From positions 58,039,950-58,103,949 of the forward strand of contig CM071928.1 of the NCBI GenBank assembly GCA_016081115.2: 64,000 nucleotides of DNA, in the 5' to 3' direction. The notes beneath the pieces were generated by a model. That model was not told where the DNA came from, made no database searches, and saw nothing but the letters and a program-made list of their open reading frames with translations. Below, in pieces: positions 44,118 through 55,131 of this stretch. The number at the start of each line of letters is the position of its first letter. Position 1 is the stretch's first letter. The stretch comes from Rehmannia glutinosa (taxonomy: Eukaryota; Streptophyta; Magnoliopsida; Lamiales; Orobanchaceae). The position numbers were made by a program, and so were the translations under genes.

Positions 44118-46635
44118 ACAAAAACAAGCAGCATCATATGCGGTGTTTGTTGGAAGTCTTAGCTTTTGAGTGATCTGTCCTAAAAAGCAGCATCATATGC
44201 GATGTTTGGTTTTCTCGAAAATTGGACAGAATAACGGGATAATAATTAAAGTCGAGGCGAGAATTATATTCTTTATTCGCAAGATAAAATTTCCTCGTAC
44301 AAAAGTGCTAATAGTTCTCGGATCGTCTCTAAGATACAATGACTTTCAAGTTTGATTTAGCAGCACTTGCAAAAGTTGAACTTACAGCGAACTTTAACGT
44401 GTTTCAGAACTTTCAAAATTATAGAAAAAAAGAGAGGCATAGACAATATGCTAAAATGCAGATTCAATGGGATAATTCCGAACATCCTGTGGGTCTTTTT
44501 ATATAGAATTCAAGATACCCTTTCAGAACAGGTGCATCCTTTTGGTCTGGATCAATCTGGACTGTTAGATCGTGCTTTCTGATTTCAACATGCGCAATCT
44601 GATGGCCCAGATCGCATGTCTTCCGAAGGTACACAACCTTCTGCATGCACTCCTGCATACTATACAGACGTGTCCACTCAGCGCCCCTGTACCTGTTGTA
44701 CCTGCCACATGGCGCCTTGTGGACGATTCTGCCAAATCACTGCCACACGAGCCGCCTGCCACGTCACTGAGCCCTGGTTTGATTTTTCAAAACTTTTAAG
44801 GCTCCTCAAAGCTCCCCGCGACGATTTGTAAGTGTGAAGTGCGCCTCTAAAGTGCCCAAGGCTCTGGCTCGGATGATGCTCACCACCGTCCTTGGTTCTT
44901 TTTAAGCTAGCCAAAGGCTAATCAAAATTGACTTAGTCTACTAAGGTGTACCATAAAGAGCTACACATGATTACTCCTTATTATTGGTGAAGCCTAATAT
45001 AAACAAGTCAAACATTTAATATGTTTTCTATATGGGATGAGCCTTCCCACATTCTCACCCTTTTATATTCTATATTTATAAAAGACATTTAAATGACTAA
45101 CTTTATGCATAAATTTTCATTCACCCGAAATTGATTTTGAGAAATTCAAAATTCTAAATTCATCTATCCGCGATGTAGATTATGATTATATCATTTATTT
45201 TTCATCACTAATAAGTGATTCCACTTAAATAATTGGTCCAAATTGGGTCAAAACCCATCTTTCTTAAATCAATCTCCAACATTCATTCCCTGTTCTATTA
45301 CATTGGATGGTAAACATGTGTTAACATATAAATATGAGTTGTTGATATTTTATATATATATATATACACACATGCTCATCATCTAGTAAAGTGGGACATA
45401 AAGTAGTGGGACATAAAATGGAACACAAAATCTGATTCCTTCAATTTCATATTGCTCAACGATTAGATCATGATGTATTGTTTTCACTAATGTTTTATGA
45501 TATCTTGACATCGTTTTGTTTTTAGACTAATTTGAGATAAACCATAATGGTACGATCGATTATAAAATAAAGGGTTAATTACAAAAACTATATAACCCTC
45601 GGCTAATTACAATTTTTTTTTAATAATTAGCCGTGACATTAATGTGAATTTTAGCTTACTAAATTATATCCTCAAGAGGGAAATTGATTAGGTAAATATA
45701 AGTCTTAAAGGATATTTGCAAATTTAAAAGATAACTGAAATTTTTTGCCATTAGAAAGACGTATCTACTATACTAACATAAATGAGTTAGTTCATCTTGA
45801 GCAGTTTGCATAATTTTAGTGTAGATTTTACCCTATTTTAGTGTAACATCTGCACTCTATCTTCGGCAGTTTACCTATGATTTTTTCCATAATATTTTAT
45901 TTTAGTGCATATTTTAATACAACAAAGTCATTAATTCAAAACAAAAAAAAAAAGAAATTTAAGCGCAATGCAATGTTGCATTATTTGTGGCGCAAAACTG
46001 TTTACAACATCAAATAACGAATGTTTCGGCAAAATAATGGAATAAATTTTCGCTCCTAATTGGAAACATAACATTCTCTTGGGGATGGTCTTAGAGTTTG
46101 AATTTGTCTCTTAGGACAATGTTTATTGTTTATTCTTATTACATTTTTGTTAAATGTTTGGACACCCTTTGCCTTTCGCTATAAAGTATACAGGAATATA
46201 ACTACAATATTGTATTTTGACCTTTTCTTTTCTTTCTCTTATATCGAAGATGATGCAAAGAACTCAATTCTAACATGATTTCTCAGCAAAGTACAAAACC
46301 GACATTCGCTTGTGAGGTTCGAAAGTGCCAGGTTCATGCAATTTTGCCATAAAAGAGTCAAACGGTGTGAACACACATGGCTTTCCAGTCGCTTATATTT
46401 GCCACGTTTTCCTTTTGTTGCTTCAATCTTAATTAAATCCAACTTTCGCCCCACGCCTAAAATATGTATGTAAAGATATAAAAAACTACCCCTGAAGTTT
46501 AAATTAACTACATAAAGACCCACAAATTCTTTAGAATTAGAAAAAGTTCCTTTGAAATATGATTATATATTACACTTTATGCAGCTCTATTTAACATATA
46601 ATCCAATCTCAAGGTTTTTTTTCTAATTTTCAAAC
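44118..46635. other. gene-free stretch, possible LTR remnant
   Basis: 44118-45051 is of mixed composition and might be an LTR remnant in minus orientation (the right edge reads GCCTTCCCACA; a CCTAAAAAGCAGCATCATATG motif near 44190 recalls the end of the Tat-type LTR at 3575), but I cannot define both ends. 45052-46635 is AT-rich with a short (TA)n at 45352-45364 and no recognisable gene. 46631-46635 is the CAAAC duplication of the next element. Confidence 0.4.
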
Positions 46636-47259
46636 TGTAGACACCTTAATTTTATTACCAAATATTGTCAATTTTCAATCTTGGCCATCAAGACAAGATA
46701 AGGCAAATAAGGAAGTGATTTACCAATATTTTGGTAAATAAATCAAGTCAAATCAAATCAAATCACAATCTTTTGATTATGGCAAGATATGCAAGACAAA
46801 TCATGATCGCCAATCAAATCGCCCGTTTCATCCGCAATTATGGCAAGAATTCTCATCCTACACCTATAAATAGAGGCTCTCATCATAATTCATAGACACA
46901 AAAAAAGATCCTAGAGAAGAAGTCTAAGCAAGAGGCGAATTCTCTCAAATCAGAAGTCCCAAATTCGAGGAAGTCCACGGTGTTCAAAGCGCGATTCAGG
47001 CGTTCATCGCGGATTCGACTCAAATCCGTTTAATTCGGGATTAAGCCGTCAAGCCTCGAATTAACGTTATTCCGCTCAAATTCAAGCTCGAAGGAGATCA
47101 AGTGACGAATCTACCTTCGAATATTCAATATCATCTTGAAGAGAAGAATCGGAGGATCATTAGGAATTGTAATCCTTTTATTTCATTTGATTCAAATATA
47201 TTTTATTTGTATTACTTTTTCTTGTTTATAATATTTACAGACGAGAAATTTGTGTTACA
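46636..47259 (+). repeat. first LTR of the gag-only array
   Basis: 624 bp, with a TATA box in CACCTATAAATAGAGGCTC near 46862. After its end comes TTTGGCACGCCCAGTGGGAC, a TGG-type primer site. It is slightly shorter than the other two copies because of single-base gaps. Confidence 0.88.
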
Positions 47260-47329
47260 AATTTTGGCACGCCCAGTGGGACAGATTTCTACCTCTCATC
47301 TCTTCTCTTCATTAAAATCCTCAAAGTAT

Positions 47330-48526
47330 CATGGTCAATCGCAAGGTGACAATAGTCAAAGCTGCTACATCAAACTCCTCAAACGCCACAAGTGGAAGTA
47401 TTGGCATCATATCCAAGAAATTGCAAGCACCTTCGAGATCACTCCCCTTGCTCGAATTGCCGAGGATGAATCACTTCAGGGCAATGCAAACAAAGATGTT
47501 GGAGGTCTGAAGGATACGCCTGCTTCATCAACTCCTCGCTCGGCGTCAAGTTACTCATTCACTTCAAATGTGGCGTCCGTCATGGTGATAAATGCTACAA
47601 CTCTGGAGGAGCAAATTGCAAGCTTGACAAGGGCTATAGAGGGACTCACAAAGCATGTTCAAGATCGAGACTCCCAAATTATGAAGTTGATGGACAAAGT
47701 AGATAATGTTGATACAAGTCGTGTGATGGGCCAACAAGTTGAAACACATGATGAAGTCGAGACATCCATGAGGCAACAACCAAATGAAAAAGAGGAGTCT
47801 CCCGCAAAGGAGTTGCAAATCTCGTCTGATGGCCTGATTCCAGTTGATCAACTCAAGGAGTTCATTATGGGGACTATTAAAGACAAATTTGATGGAAGCT
47901 CCAAGTCAACTTCAACTTATGCCAAGCCATACACTTCGAGAATTGATAATTTGAAGATGCCTATTGGCTATCAACCCCCGAAGTTCCAACAATTTGATGG
48001 TAAGGGCAATCCAAAGCAACATATGGCTCACTTCATTGAGGCGTGCAATGATCTTTGGAACTTATGGAGATCACTTAGTGAAGCAATTTGTCCGATCTTT
48101 GAAGGGCCATGCATTTGATTGGTATACCGAGCACGGGGGCAAATTCAATTGTGAGTTTGGGAAAAGCTAGAGCGAGAGTTTCTTAACGTTTCTATAAAGA
48201 CACGGCGAACCGTTAGCATGATTGAACTCACAAATTCACGTCAGTTGAATGAAGAGTCTGTCATCGACTACATCAATCGTTGGAGAAACTTAAGCCTCAA
48301 CTGCAAAGATCAACTGTCAGAAGCTTCTGCAATTGAGATGTGCATCCAAGGAATGAATTGGGGTCTATGCTACATACTTCAAGGGATCAAGCCAAAAACT
48401 TTTGAAGAATTAGCCACGCATGCATATGCCATCGAGATAAGCATGAACGCCGATGATCAAGAATACCCAAGTAATATCAACGACGATGAAGGTGAAGAAG
48501 CTGAGCATGGGGGCAATGAAAGTTGA
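47330..48526 (+). pseudogene. gag of the gag-only element, first copy
   Basis: The natural start appears to be ATG 47330 (MVNRKVTIVK...). The frame shifts within about 130 bases and again near 48040-48200, so the coding sequence is spread over three frames. The N-terminal part has ARIAEDESLQGNANKDVGG and a helical segment ATTLEEQIASLTRAIEGLTK. The capsid domain (Retrotrans_gag) starts with PPKFQQFDGKGNPKQHMAHF and continues in 48218-48526 with MIELTNSRQLNEESVIDYIN and GLCYILQGIKPKTFEELATH. It ends in an acidic tail at 48526. No zinc knuckle and no pol follow. Confidence 0.75.
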
Positions 48527-48539
48527 CTCTTAAAATTTC

Positions 48540-49262
48540 GGCAAATAAAGCTCCTTGACAAGAGCTAAAACGGTCCATATGACTCCTAGATACGAGCATA
48601 AACTATCTAAATATGTTAAATAAATTCTTCTCAAATGCTCCTTGATAAGAGCCTAAACTATCAACAACACTCATTGACATGAGTATAAAAGGTCTATATC
48701 CCAAGTTCAAGTGAATACTCCTTGATACGAGTATAAACTATCAATATGTCTCAAATCCGAATGAACACTCCTTGATACGAGTATAAACTATCAACATATA
48801 TTAAACTCAAGTGAATATTCCTTGATACGAGTATAAACTATCAATATATCTTAAATTCAAATGATCACTCCTTGATACGAGTATAAACTAATATGTCTAC
48901 AAATTCAAGAACTCCTTAACACGAGTATAAACTGTTAATAAATCTCAAATTCAAACAAATACTCCTTGACACGAGTATAAACTGTTTACAAATCCAAGTT
49001 CAAGTGAAGACTCCTTGATACGAGTATAAACTATCAATATATGTCAAGTTTAAATGAAGACTCCTTGACATGAGTATAAACTGTTTGCAAATCCAAATTG
49101 AAGTTCAAGAACTCCTTGATATGAGTATAAACTATCTACAAATTCAAGAGCTCCTTGATATGAGTATAAACTATCTACAAATTCAAGAGCTCCTTGATAT
49201 GAGTATAAAATATCTATATGCCTCAAACTGAAATGATTTCGCGATTCATTCACTCTATGACA
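48540..49262 (+). repeat. tandem array of ~39-53-bp units, first copy
   Basis: About fifteen degenerate units, each with a core like CTCCTTGATACGAGTATAAA, fill the space between gag and the polypurine tract (CGCGAGGGGGTATT, just before 49295). Many cores can pair as a short stem, ACTC...GAGT or GCTC...GAGC around CTTGAYAN. It is not coding: minus-strand frames through it only repeat LYSYQGALEF-like peptides. Confidence 0.85.
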
Positions 49263-49294
49263 TGTTGTCTGTGAACAAATCGCGAGGGGGTATT

Positions 49295-49928
49295 TGTAGA
49301 CACCTAAATTTTATTACCAAATATTGTCAATCTTCAATCTTGGCCATCAAGACAAGATAAGGCAAATAAGGAAGTGATTTACCAATATTTTGGTAAATAA
49401 ATCAAGTCAAATCAAATCAAATCACAATCTTTTGATTATGGCAAGATATGCAAGACAAATCATGATCGGCCAATCAAATCGCCCCGTTTCATCCGCAATT
49501 ATGGCAAGAATTCTCATCCTACACCTATAAATAGAGGCTCTCATCATAATTCATAGACACAAAAAAAAGATCCTAGAGAAGAAGTCTAAGCAAGAGGCGA
49601 ATTCTCTCAAATCAAGAAGTCCCAAATTCGAGGAAGTCCACGGTGTTCAAAGCGCGATTCAAGGCGTTCATCGCGGATTCGACTCAAATCCAGCGTTTAA
49701 TTCGGGATTAAGCTGTCAAGCCCTCGAATTAACGTTATTCCGGCTCAAATTCAAGCTCGAAGGAGATCAAGTGACGAATCTACCTTCGAATATTCAATAT
49801 CATCTTGAAGAGAAGAATCAGAGGATCATTAGGAATTGTAATCCTTTTATTTCATTTGATTCAAATATATTTTATTTGTATTACTTTTTCTTGTTTATAA
49901 TATTTACAGACGAGAAATTTGTGTTACA
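49295..49928 (+). repeat. middle LTR of the gag-only array
   Basis: 634 bp, shared between the two internal regions. TATA box near 49524. It is followed by a damaged version of the primer site (TTTCGCACGCCTTGATGGGAC). Confidence 0.88.
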
Positions 49929-49998
49929 AATTTCGCACGCCTTGATGGGACGATTTCTACCTCTCATCTCTTCTCTTCATTAAAATCCTCAAAGTATC

Positions 49999-51180
49999 AT
50001 GGTCAATCGCAAGGTGACAATAGTCAAAGTCGCTACATCAAACTCCTCAAACGCCACAAGTGGAAGTATTGGCATCATATCCAAGAAATTGCAAGCACCC
50101 GGAGATCACTCCCTTGCTCGAATTGCCGAGGATGAATCACTTGAGGGCAATGCAAACAAAGATGTTGGAGGTCCGAAGGATACGTCGCTTCATCAACTCC
50201 TCGCTCGCGTCAAGTTACTCATTCACTTCAAATGTGGCGTCCGTCATGGTGATAAATGCTACAACTCGGGAGGAGCAAATTGCAAGCTTGACAAGGGCTA
50301 TAGAGGGACTCACAAAGCATGTTCAAGATCGAGACTCCCAAATTATGAAGTTGATGGACAAAGTAGATAATGTTGATACAAGTCGTGTGATGGGCCAACA
50401 AGTTGAAACACATGATGAAGTCGAGACATCCATGAGGCAACAACCAAATGAAAAAGAGGAGTCTCCGCAAAGGAGTTGCAAATCTCGTCGATGGCACGAT
50501 TCGAGTTGATCAACTCAAGGAGTTCATTATGGGGACTATTAAAGACAAATTTGATGGAAGCTCCAAGTCAACTTCAACTTATGCCAAGCCATACACTTCG
50601 AGAATTGATAATTTGAAGATGCCTATGGCTATCAACCCCTGAAGTTCCAACAATTTGATGGTAAGGGCAATCCAAAGCAACATATGGCTCACTTCATTGG
50701 GCGACGCAATGATCTTTGGAACTTATGGAGATCACTTAGTGAAGCAATTTGTCCGATCTTTGAAGGGCCATGCATTTGATTGGTATACCGACACGGGGCA
50801 AATTCAATTGTGAGTTGGGAAAAGCTAGAACGAGAGTTTCTTAACGTTTCTATAGCACACGGCTGAACCGTTAGCATGATTGAACTCACAAATTCACGTC
50901 GAGTTGAATGAAGAGTCTACGTCATCGACTACATCAATCGTTGGAGAAACTTAAGCCTCAATCGCAAAGATCAAGCGTCGAAGCTTACGCGGTGAGATGT
51001 GCATCCAAGGAATGAATTGGGGTCTATGCTACATACTTGAGGATCAAGCCAAAAACTTTTGAAGAATTAGCCACGCATGCATATGCCATCGAGATAAGCA
51101 TGAACGCCGATGATCAAGAATACCCAAGTAATATCAACGACGATGAAGGTGAAGAAGTGAGCATGGGGGCAATGAAAGTT
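49999..51180 (+). pseudogene. gag of the gag-only element, second copy
   Basis: Same gene as at 47330-48526, starting at ATG 49999 (MVNRKVTIVKVATSNSSNAT). It carries many more one- to three-base differences, which break the frame repeatedly (near 50100, 50190, 50470, 50630, 50700, 50800 and beyond). The differences cluster at CTG/CAG/GCA-like spots, which may mean error in a repeat consensus rather than biological decay. Confidence 0.7.
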
Positions 51181-51184
51181 GACT

Positions 51185-51905
51185 CTTAAAATTTCGGCAA
51201 ATAAAGCTCCTTGACAAGAGCTAAAGCGGTCCATATGACTCTAGATACGAGCATAAACTATCTAAATATGTTAAATAAATTCTTCTCAAATGCTCCTTGA
51301 TAAGAGCCTAAACTATCAACAACACTCATTGACATGAGTATAAAGGTCTATATCCCAAGTTCAAGTGAATACTCTTCGATACGCAGTATAAACTATCAAT
51401 ATGTCTCAAATCGAATGAACACTCCTTGATACAGTATAAACTATCAACATATATTAAACTCAGTGAATATTCCTTGATACAGTATAAACTATCAATATAT
51501 CTTAAATTCAAATGATCACTCCTTGATACGAGTATAAACTAATATGTCTACAAATTCAAGAACTCCTTAACACGAGTATAAAGCTGTTAATAAATCTCAA
51601 ATTCAAACAAATACTCCTTGACACGAGTATAAAGCTGTTTACAAATCCAAGTTCAAGTGAAGACTCCTTGATACGAGTATAAACTATCAATATATGTCAA
51701 GTTTAAATGAAGACTCCTTGACATGAGTATAAACTGTTTGCAAATCCAAATTGAAGTTCAAGAACTCCTTGATATGAGTATAAACTATCTACAAATTCAA
51801 GAGCTCCTTGATATGAGTATAAACTATCTACAAATTCAAGAGCTCCTTGATATGAGTATAAAATATCTATATGCCTCAAATCGAAATGATTTGCGATTCA
51901 TTCAC
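51185..51905 (+). repeat. tandem array, second copy
   Basis: Repeats the 48540-49262 array unit for unit, with scattered single-base losses (for example GATACAGTATAAA for GATACGAGTATAAA). It ends at the polypurine tract CGCGAGGGGTATT before the third LTR. Confidence 0.85.
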
Positions 51906-51945
51906 TCTATGACATGTTTCTCGTGAACAAATCGCGAGGGGTATT

Positions 51946-52579
51946 TGTAGACACCTAAATTTTATTACCAAATATTGTCAATCTTCAATCTTGGCCATCA
52001 AGACAAGATAAGGCAAATAAGGAAGTGATTTACCAATATTTTGGTAAATAAATCAAGTCAAATCAAATCAAATCACAATCTTTTGATTATGGCAAAGATA
52101 TGCAAGACAAATCATGATCGGCCAATCAAATTGCCCGTTTCATCCGCAATTATGGCAAGAATTCTCATCCTACACCTATAAATAGAGGCTCTCATCATAA
52201 TTCATAGACACAAAAAAAGATCCAGAGAAGAAGTCTAAGCAAAGAGGCGAATTCTCTCAAATCAAGAAAGTCCCAAATTCGAGGAAGTCCACGGTGTTCA
52301 AGCGCGATTCAAGGCGTTCATCGCGGATTCGACTCAAATCCAGCGTTTGGTCGGGATTAATTTTGTCAAGCCCTCGAATTAACGTTATTCGGCTCAAATT
52401 CAAGCTCGAAGGAGATCAAGTGACGAATCTACCTTCGAATATTCAATATCATCTTGAAGAGAAGAATCGAGGAGGATCATTAGGAATTGTAATCCTTTTA
52501 TTTCATTTGATTCAAATATATTTTATTTGTATTACTTTTTCTTGTTTATAATATTTACAGACGAGAAATTTGTGTTACA
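51946..52579 (+). repeat. third LTR of the gag-only array
   Basis: 634 bp, ending GTGTTACA and followed by the duplication CAAAC (52580-52584), which matches the five bases before 46636. It has its own TATA box near 52175, pointing towards the ERF gene. Confidence 0.88.
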
Positions 52580-52584
52580 CAAAC

Positions 52585-52869
52585 ATCCTGGGATTCTTTT
52601 TAATTAACCCAAACTTGAGGGTAGTTTTTCAATGATCCCTTAGCATTTAAGCACATTTAGACGAAAATACTGTTCCCTTTACGGCTATATACCTGAGTTG
52701 TGTGGATTTAGTCTCTTTCCTTGTTATAACAGCCGCTCTTTGACAAATTATTTCACCAACTAAAAGAAATAAATTACAATTGATAAAAAAAAAAAGTTCT
52801 ACGACCATTTTCTTGCATTCTTTGATCAAGCTTTCTCGCTCTTTGCATGCGTTGTCGGAGTTTTGGTAC
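52585..52869 (+). promoter_or_regulatory. remaining proximal promoter and 5' UTR of the ERF gene
   Basis: Only about 285 bp separate the transposon duplication from the start codon. A TATA-like GCTATATACC lies near 52684. A GCC-box-like AGCCGCT (near 52731) is followed by TTTGAC, a W-box-type core. Any regulatory sites further upstream have been moved nearly 6 kb away. The assignments are by motif only. Confidence 0.4.
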
Positions 52870-54504
52870 ATGTGCTTATTAAAGGTGGCGGACCCACGAG
52901 ACAACGGCGAGTACGCCAGAATTCCGGCGATATGTAATGGAGAAAACACCACCTCCGGCAGCGGCGGCGGATGGGGCAGTGTTATCCCCATCCCTAATTA
53001 CTTTCACATGCAACAACAAGAACAACCAGATTACTTACTATCGGCTGTGGTGGCGGCGCCGACGTCGCTATCAGGGTACAGTCGGTCGCCAGAGATGACG
53101 GCGATGGTGACGGCGTTGACCCACGTGGTTTCTGGTCAGCCGCACAGCGGCCAAATAAGCAGCACAATTACGACGTCGTTTTCAGGTGCTGGCTCTAGAA
53201 ATTGTGTTCCAGCCTCCATTAATTCTCCTCCTCCTACTTATTCGTTTTGGAGCTCTGGGCAGAAGAGGAGGCATGATCAAGAAGATATTAATGCTACTCA
53301 GTTTTCCGAGCAAGTTCACAGAGTGTATCGCGGGATTGGAGATTCATCTTCCTCTGTTAAATCAGGTTAATTTTAGTCATCTCTGTTTCCTCTTTTCTAT
53401 TTTTTCTTCTTCTCCTGTTTTCAAAATTTTAGAATATTAAACTTGTAGCTCCTCTGTACTCAGCTTTGAACAATTCATCTTTTTCATGTATGCCTTGGAG
53501 AGTCATTTTTATTTTTATTTTTCTATTGTTTGTTTTTTTTTTTTTTTAATAAGTTGGGAATAATGGTGGGAGGGGAGGAGATAAATTTCAAATAAACTAA
53601 AAAATAAATGGTTCGAACCCTAATTAATACCATTATAAAGGGTTAGTGATATCACTTGAGCTACAAATTGGTCTATTGTTTGTTTTGTTTGAACACTTCG
53701 AGAATTTGGTATATACTTTTTTTTTCACGCAGATAAATTTATATTTTAATCATTCACCAATTGTTTCCTAATTTTATAGTATAGTTTCTTCTTAAATTTT
53801 GCTGTTGTAATTATTATTGCATGTTGTAATTGTGAATGTGTTTGATGGATTGAAATTTGCTATTCCACGATCGTTTTCTACTTTCATATTCTACTTTATT
53901 GTATTCTACGTGTGACACTAGATTTCATAATTTGTATATATGTGATTCATCCTATACAATAAAATAGTAAGTGAAATAGGATTGTAGATGAAGAGATCTG
54001 GTGCGGTTTTAGACGTATTGACGATTTTCTTTTTTGTGATCAATTCCAGAGGCAGAGGCGGCAACACCCACCACCGCCGCGGAAAAAACGGCACAACCAC
54101 AACCCTCCGCTACATCATACCAAGAATCCGGTGAAAGACGAAGAAGATACAGAGGAGTTCGCCAAAGACCATGGGGAAAATGGGCTGCAGAAATAAGGGA
54201 CCCACACAAAGCCGCCCGAGTTTGGCTTGGGACCTTCGACACGGCGGAGGCCGCCGCTACAGCATACGACGAGGCGGCCGTACGCTTCAGGGGCCACCGC
54301 GCCAAACTCAACTTCCCAGAAAACGTCAGATTAATCCTGCCTCCACCTCAGACGCCCACCCCTTCTCCGCCGTCACTCTTCCAAACGGCCGACGGCAGGG
54401 ATTATTGGGAATACTCGCAGTTGCTTCGGAGCAGTGGTGATTTCCAACCACAACAATCTACGACGTCGTTTGAGAATATATTTAATGCTTCATCATTATG
54501 TTAG
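52870..54504 (+). CDS. ABR1-like AP2/ERF transcription factor, truncated by insertion
   Basis: Group X ERF related to Arabidopsis ABR1/ERF111 (stress and abscisic-acid signalling, nuclear; established for the family). The start ATG 52870 gives MCLLKVADPRDNGEY, the conserved N-terminal motif of this group. EMTAMVTALTHVVSG, also conserved, lies near residues 75-90. Exon 1 (52870-53365) ends in phase 1 at AG|GT; a 684-bp intron (53366-54049) ends in CCAG; exon 2 begins EAEAATP. The AP2 domain (about residues 197-254) has RYRGVRQRPWGKWAAEIRDP, ARVWLGTFDTAEAAA and FRGHRAKLNF, all intact. A copia insertion after codon 315 adds Cys then TAG at 54502, giving 316 residues instead of 388. The gene reads through cleanly otherwise, so the interruption is recent. 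Confidence 0.88.
53537..53671 (-). mobile_element. SINE inserted in the ERF intron
   Basis: About 135 bp flanked by a duplication of at least 15 bp (TCTATTGTTTGTTTT at 53522-53536 and 53672-53686). Read on the minus strand it starts with a tRNA-like head (A-box-like TAGCTCAAGTGATA, B-box GGGTTCGAACC) and ends in a poly-A tail (the poly-T run on the plus strand). It lies within the 684-bp intron and does not touch either splice site. Confidence 0.75.
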
Positions 54505-55095
54505 CCCACCCCATGTGGTGGCCAAGCAATTATGGGGAACAAATTGTTAGGCACCGAAAAGTTTGAAGGAAAGAAAATGTGGCAAATTTGGATACAAACT
54601 CTTGCTTGGCATTTGTCATTTTGCTAATCCATTTTGCCTATAAATAGGCATGCTCATGCAAAGAAGAAAACACACCAAGCAATTAGCATTTAGCAATTGC
54701 AAGAAAAGAGAGAAAAATAGAGAGAGAGAGATTTCTATAAGTGTGTATTTTGAGTGAAGAAAAGGGAGAAAAATTAGTAGTAATTTTTCATTCTCACCCA
54801 AAATAGCATTCCTATTTTCTCGGGTATTCCAAGTTGAATAACTTGAGATATTTTGTGTATCCCTATTTTTAGGGAGAAATATTGTAAGCTCTACTATACA
54901 TTTAGTGGAGGATTTATCCGGACTACGGTCTCGTGGTTTTTCCCAATTTGGGTTTCCACGTAAAAATTCTTGTGTCCTATTTTTTATCGTCTTGCACTAT
55001 TATTCTTGGTTTGGTTCCCATTTTTAATCCGGTTGGGTGGGAAAAGATTTTACTATTTCCACAGGTGTCATTTATTTTGGCACTCTTTCCCAACA
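54499..55095 (+). repeat. 5' LTR of the Tork-type element
   Basis: 597 bp, from TGTTAGCCCACC to CTTTCCCAACA. TATA box in GCCTATAAATAGGCATG near 54638. Its second codon in the ERF frame (TAG, 54502-54504) ends the ERF protein. Confidence 0.92.
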
Positions 55096-55097
55096 AG

Positions 55098-55110
55098 TGG
55101 TATCAGAGCC
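55098..55110 (+). other. primer-binding site of the Tork-type element
   Basis: TGGTATCAGAGCC, complementary to plant initiator-methionine tRNA, two bases after the LTR. Confidence 0.9.
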
Positions 55111-55131
55111 ACGTTGTTGCGGATTAAAAAA

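Larger units (their letters stand above)
46636..52579 (+). mobile_element. gag-only LTR element, three-LTR tandem array
   Basis: Three copies of one LTR (46636-47259, 49295-49928, 51946-52579; each TGTAGACACC...GTGTTACA) alternate with two copies of one internal region (gag plus a tandem array). The 5-bp duplication CAAAC flanks only the outside (46631-46635 and 52580-52584), so this is one insertion later enlarged by unequal recombination between LTRs. No pol is present, as in the plant TR-GAG class of non-autonomous elements. The right end lies about 290 bp before the ERF start codon. Confidence 0.88.

Noticed and set aside
44464..44914. Overlapping short frames at 44.5-44.9 kb as a host gene
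   Set aside because: No frame exceeds 80 codons, no domain or splice pattern is recognisable, and the stretch may be LTR debris.
48540..49262. Evenly spaced repeats of the gag-only element as CRISPR-like
   Set aside because: The linkers between cores are themselves repeats, the whole array is duplicated with the element at 51185-51905, and the context is a plant retroelement.
54009..54311. Minus-strand frame opposite the ERF exon 2 as an antisense gene
   Set aside because: It is a GC-rich shadow of the AP2-domain exon without its own features.
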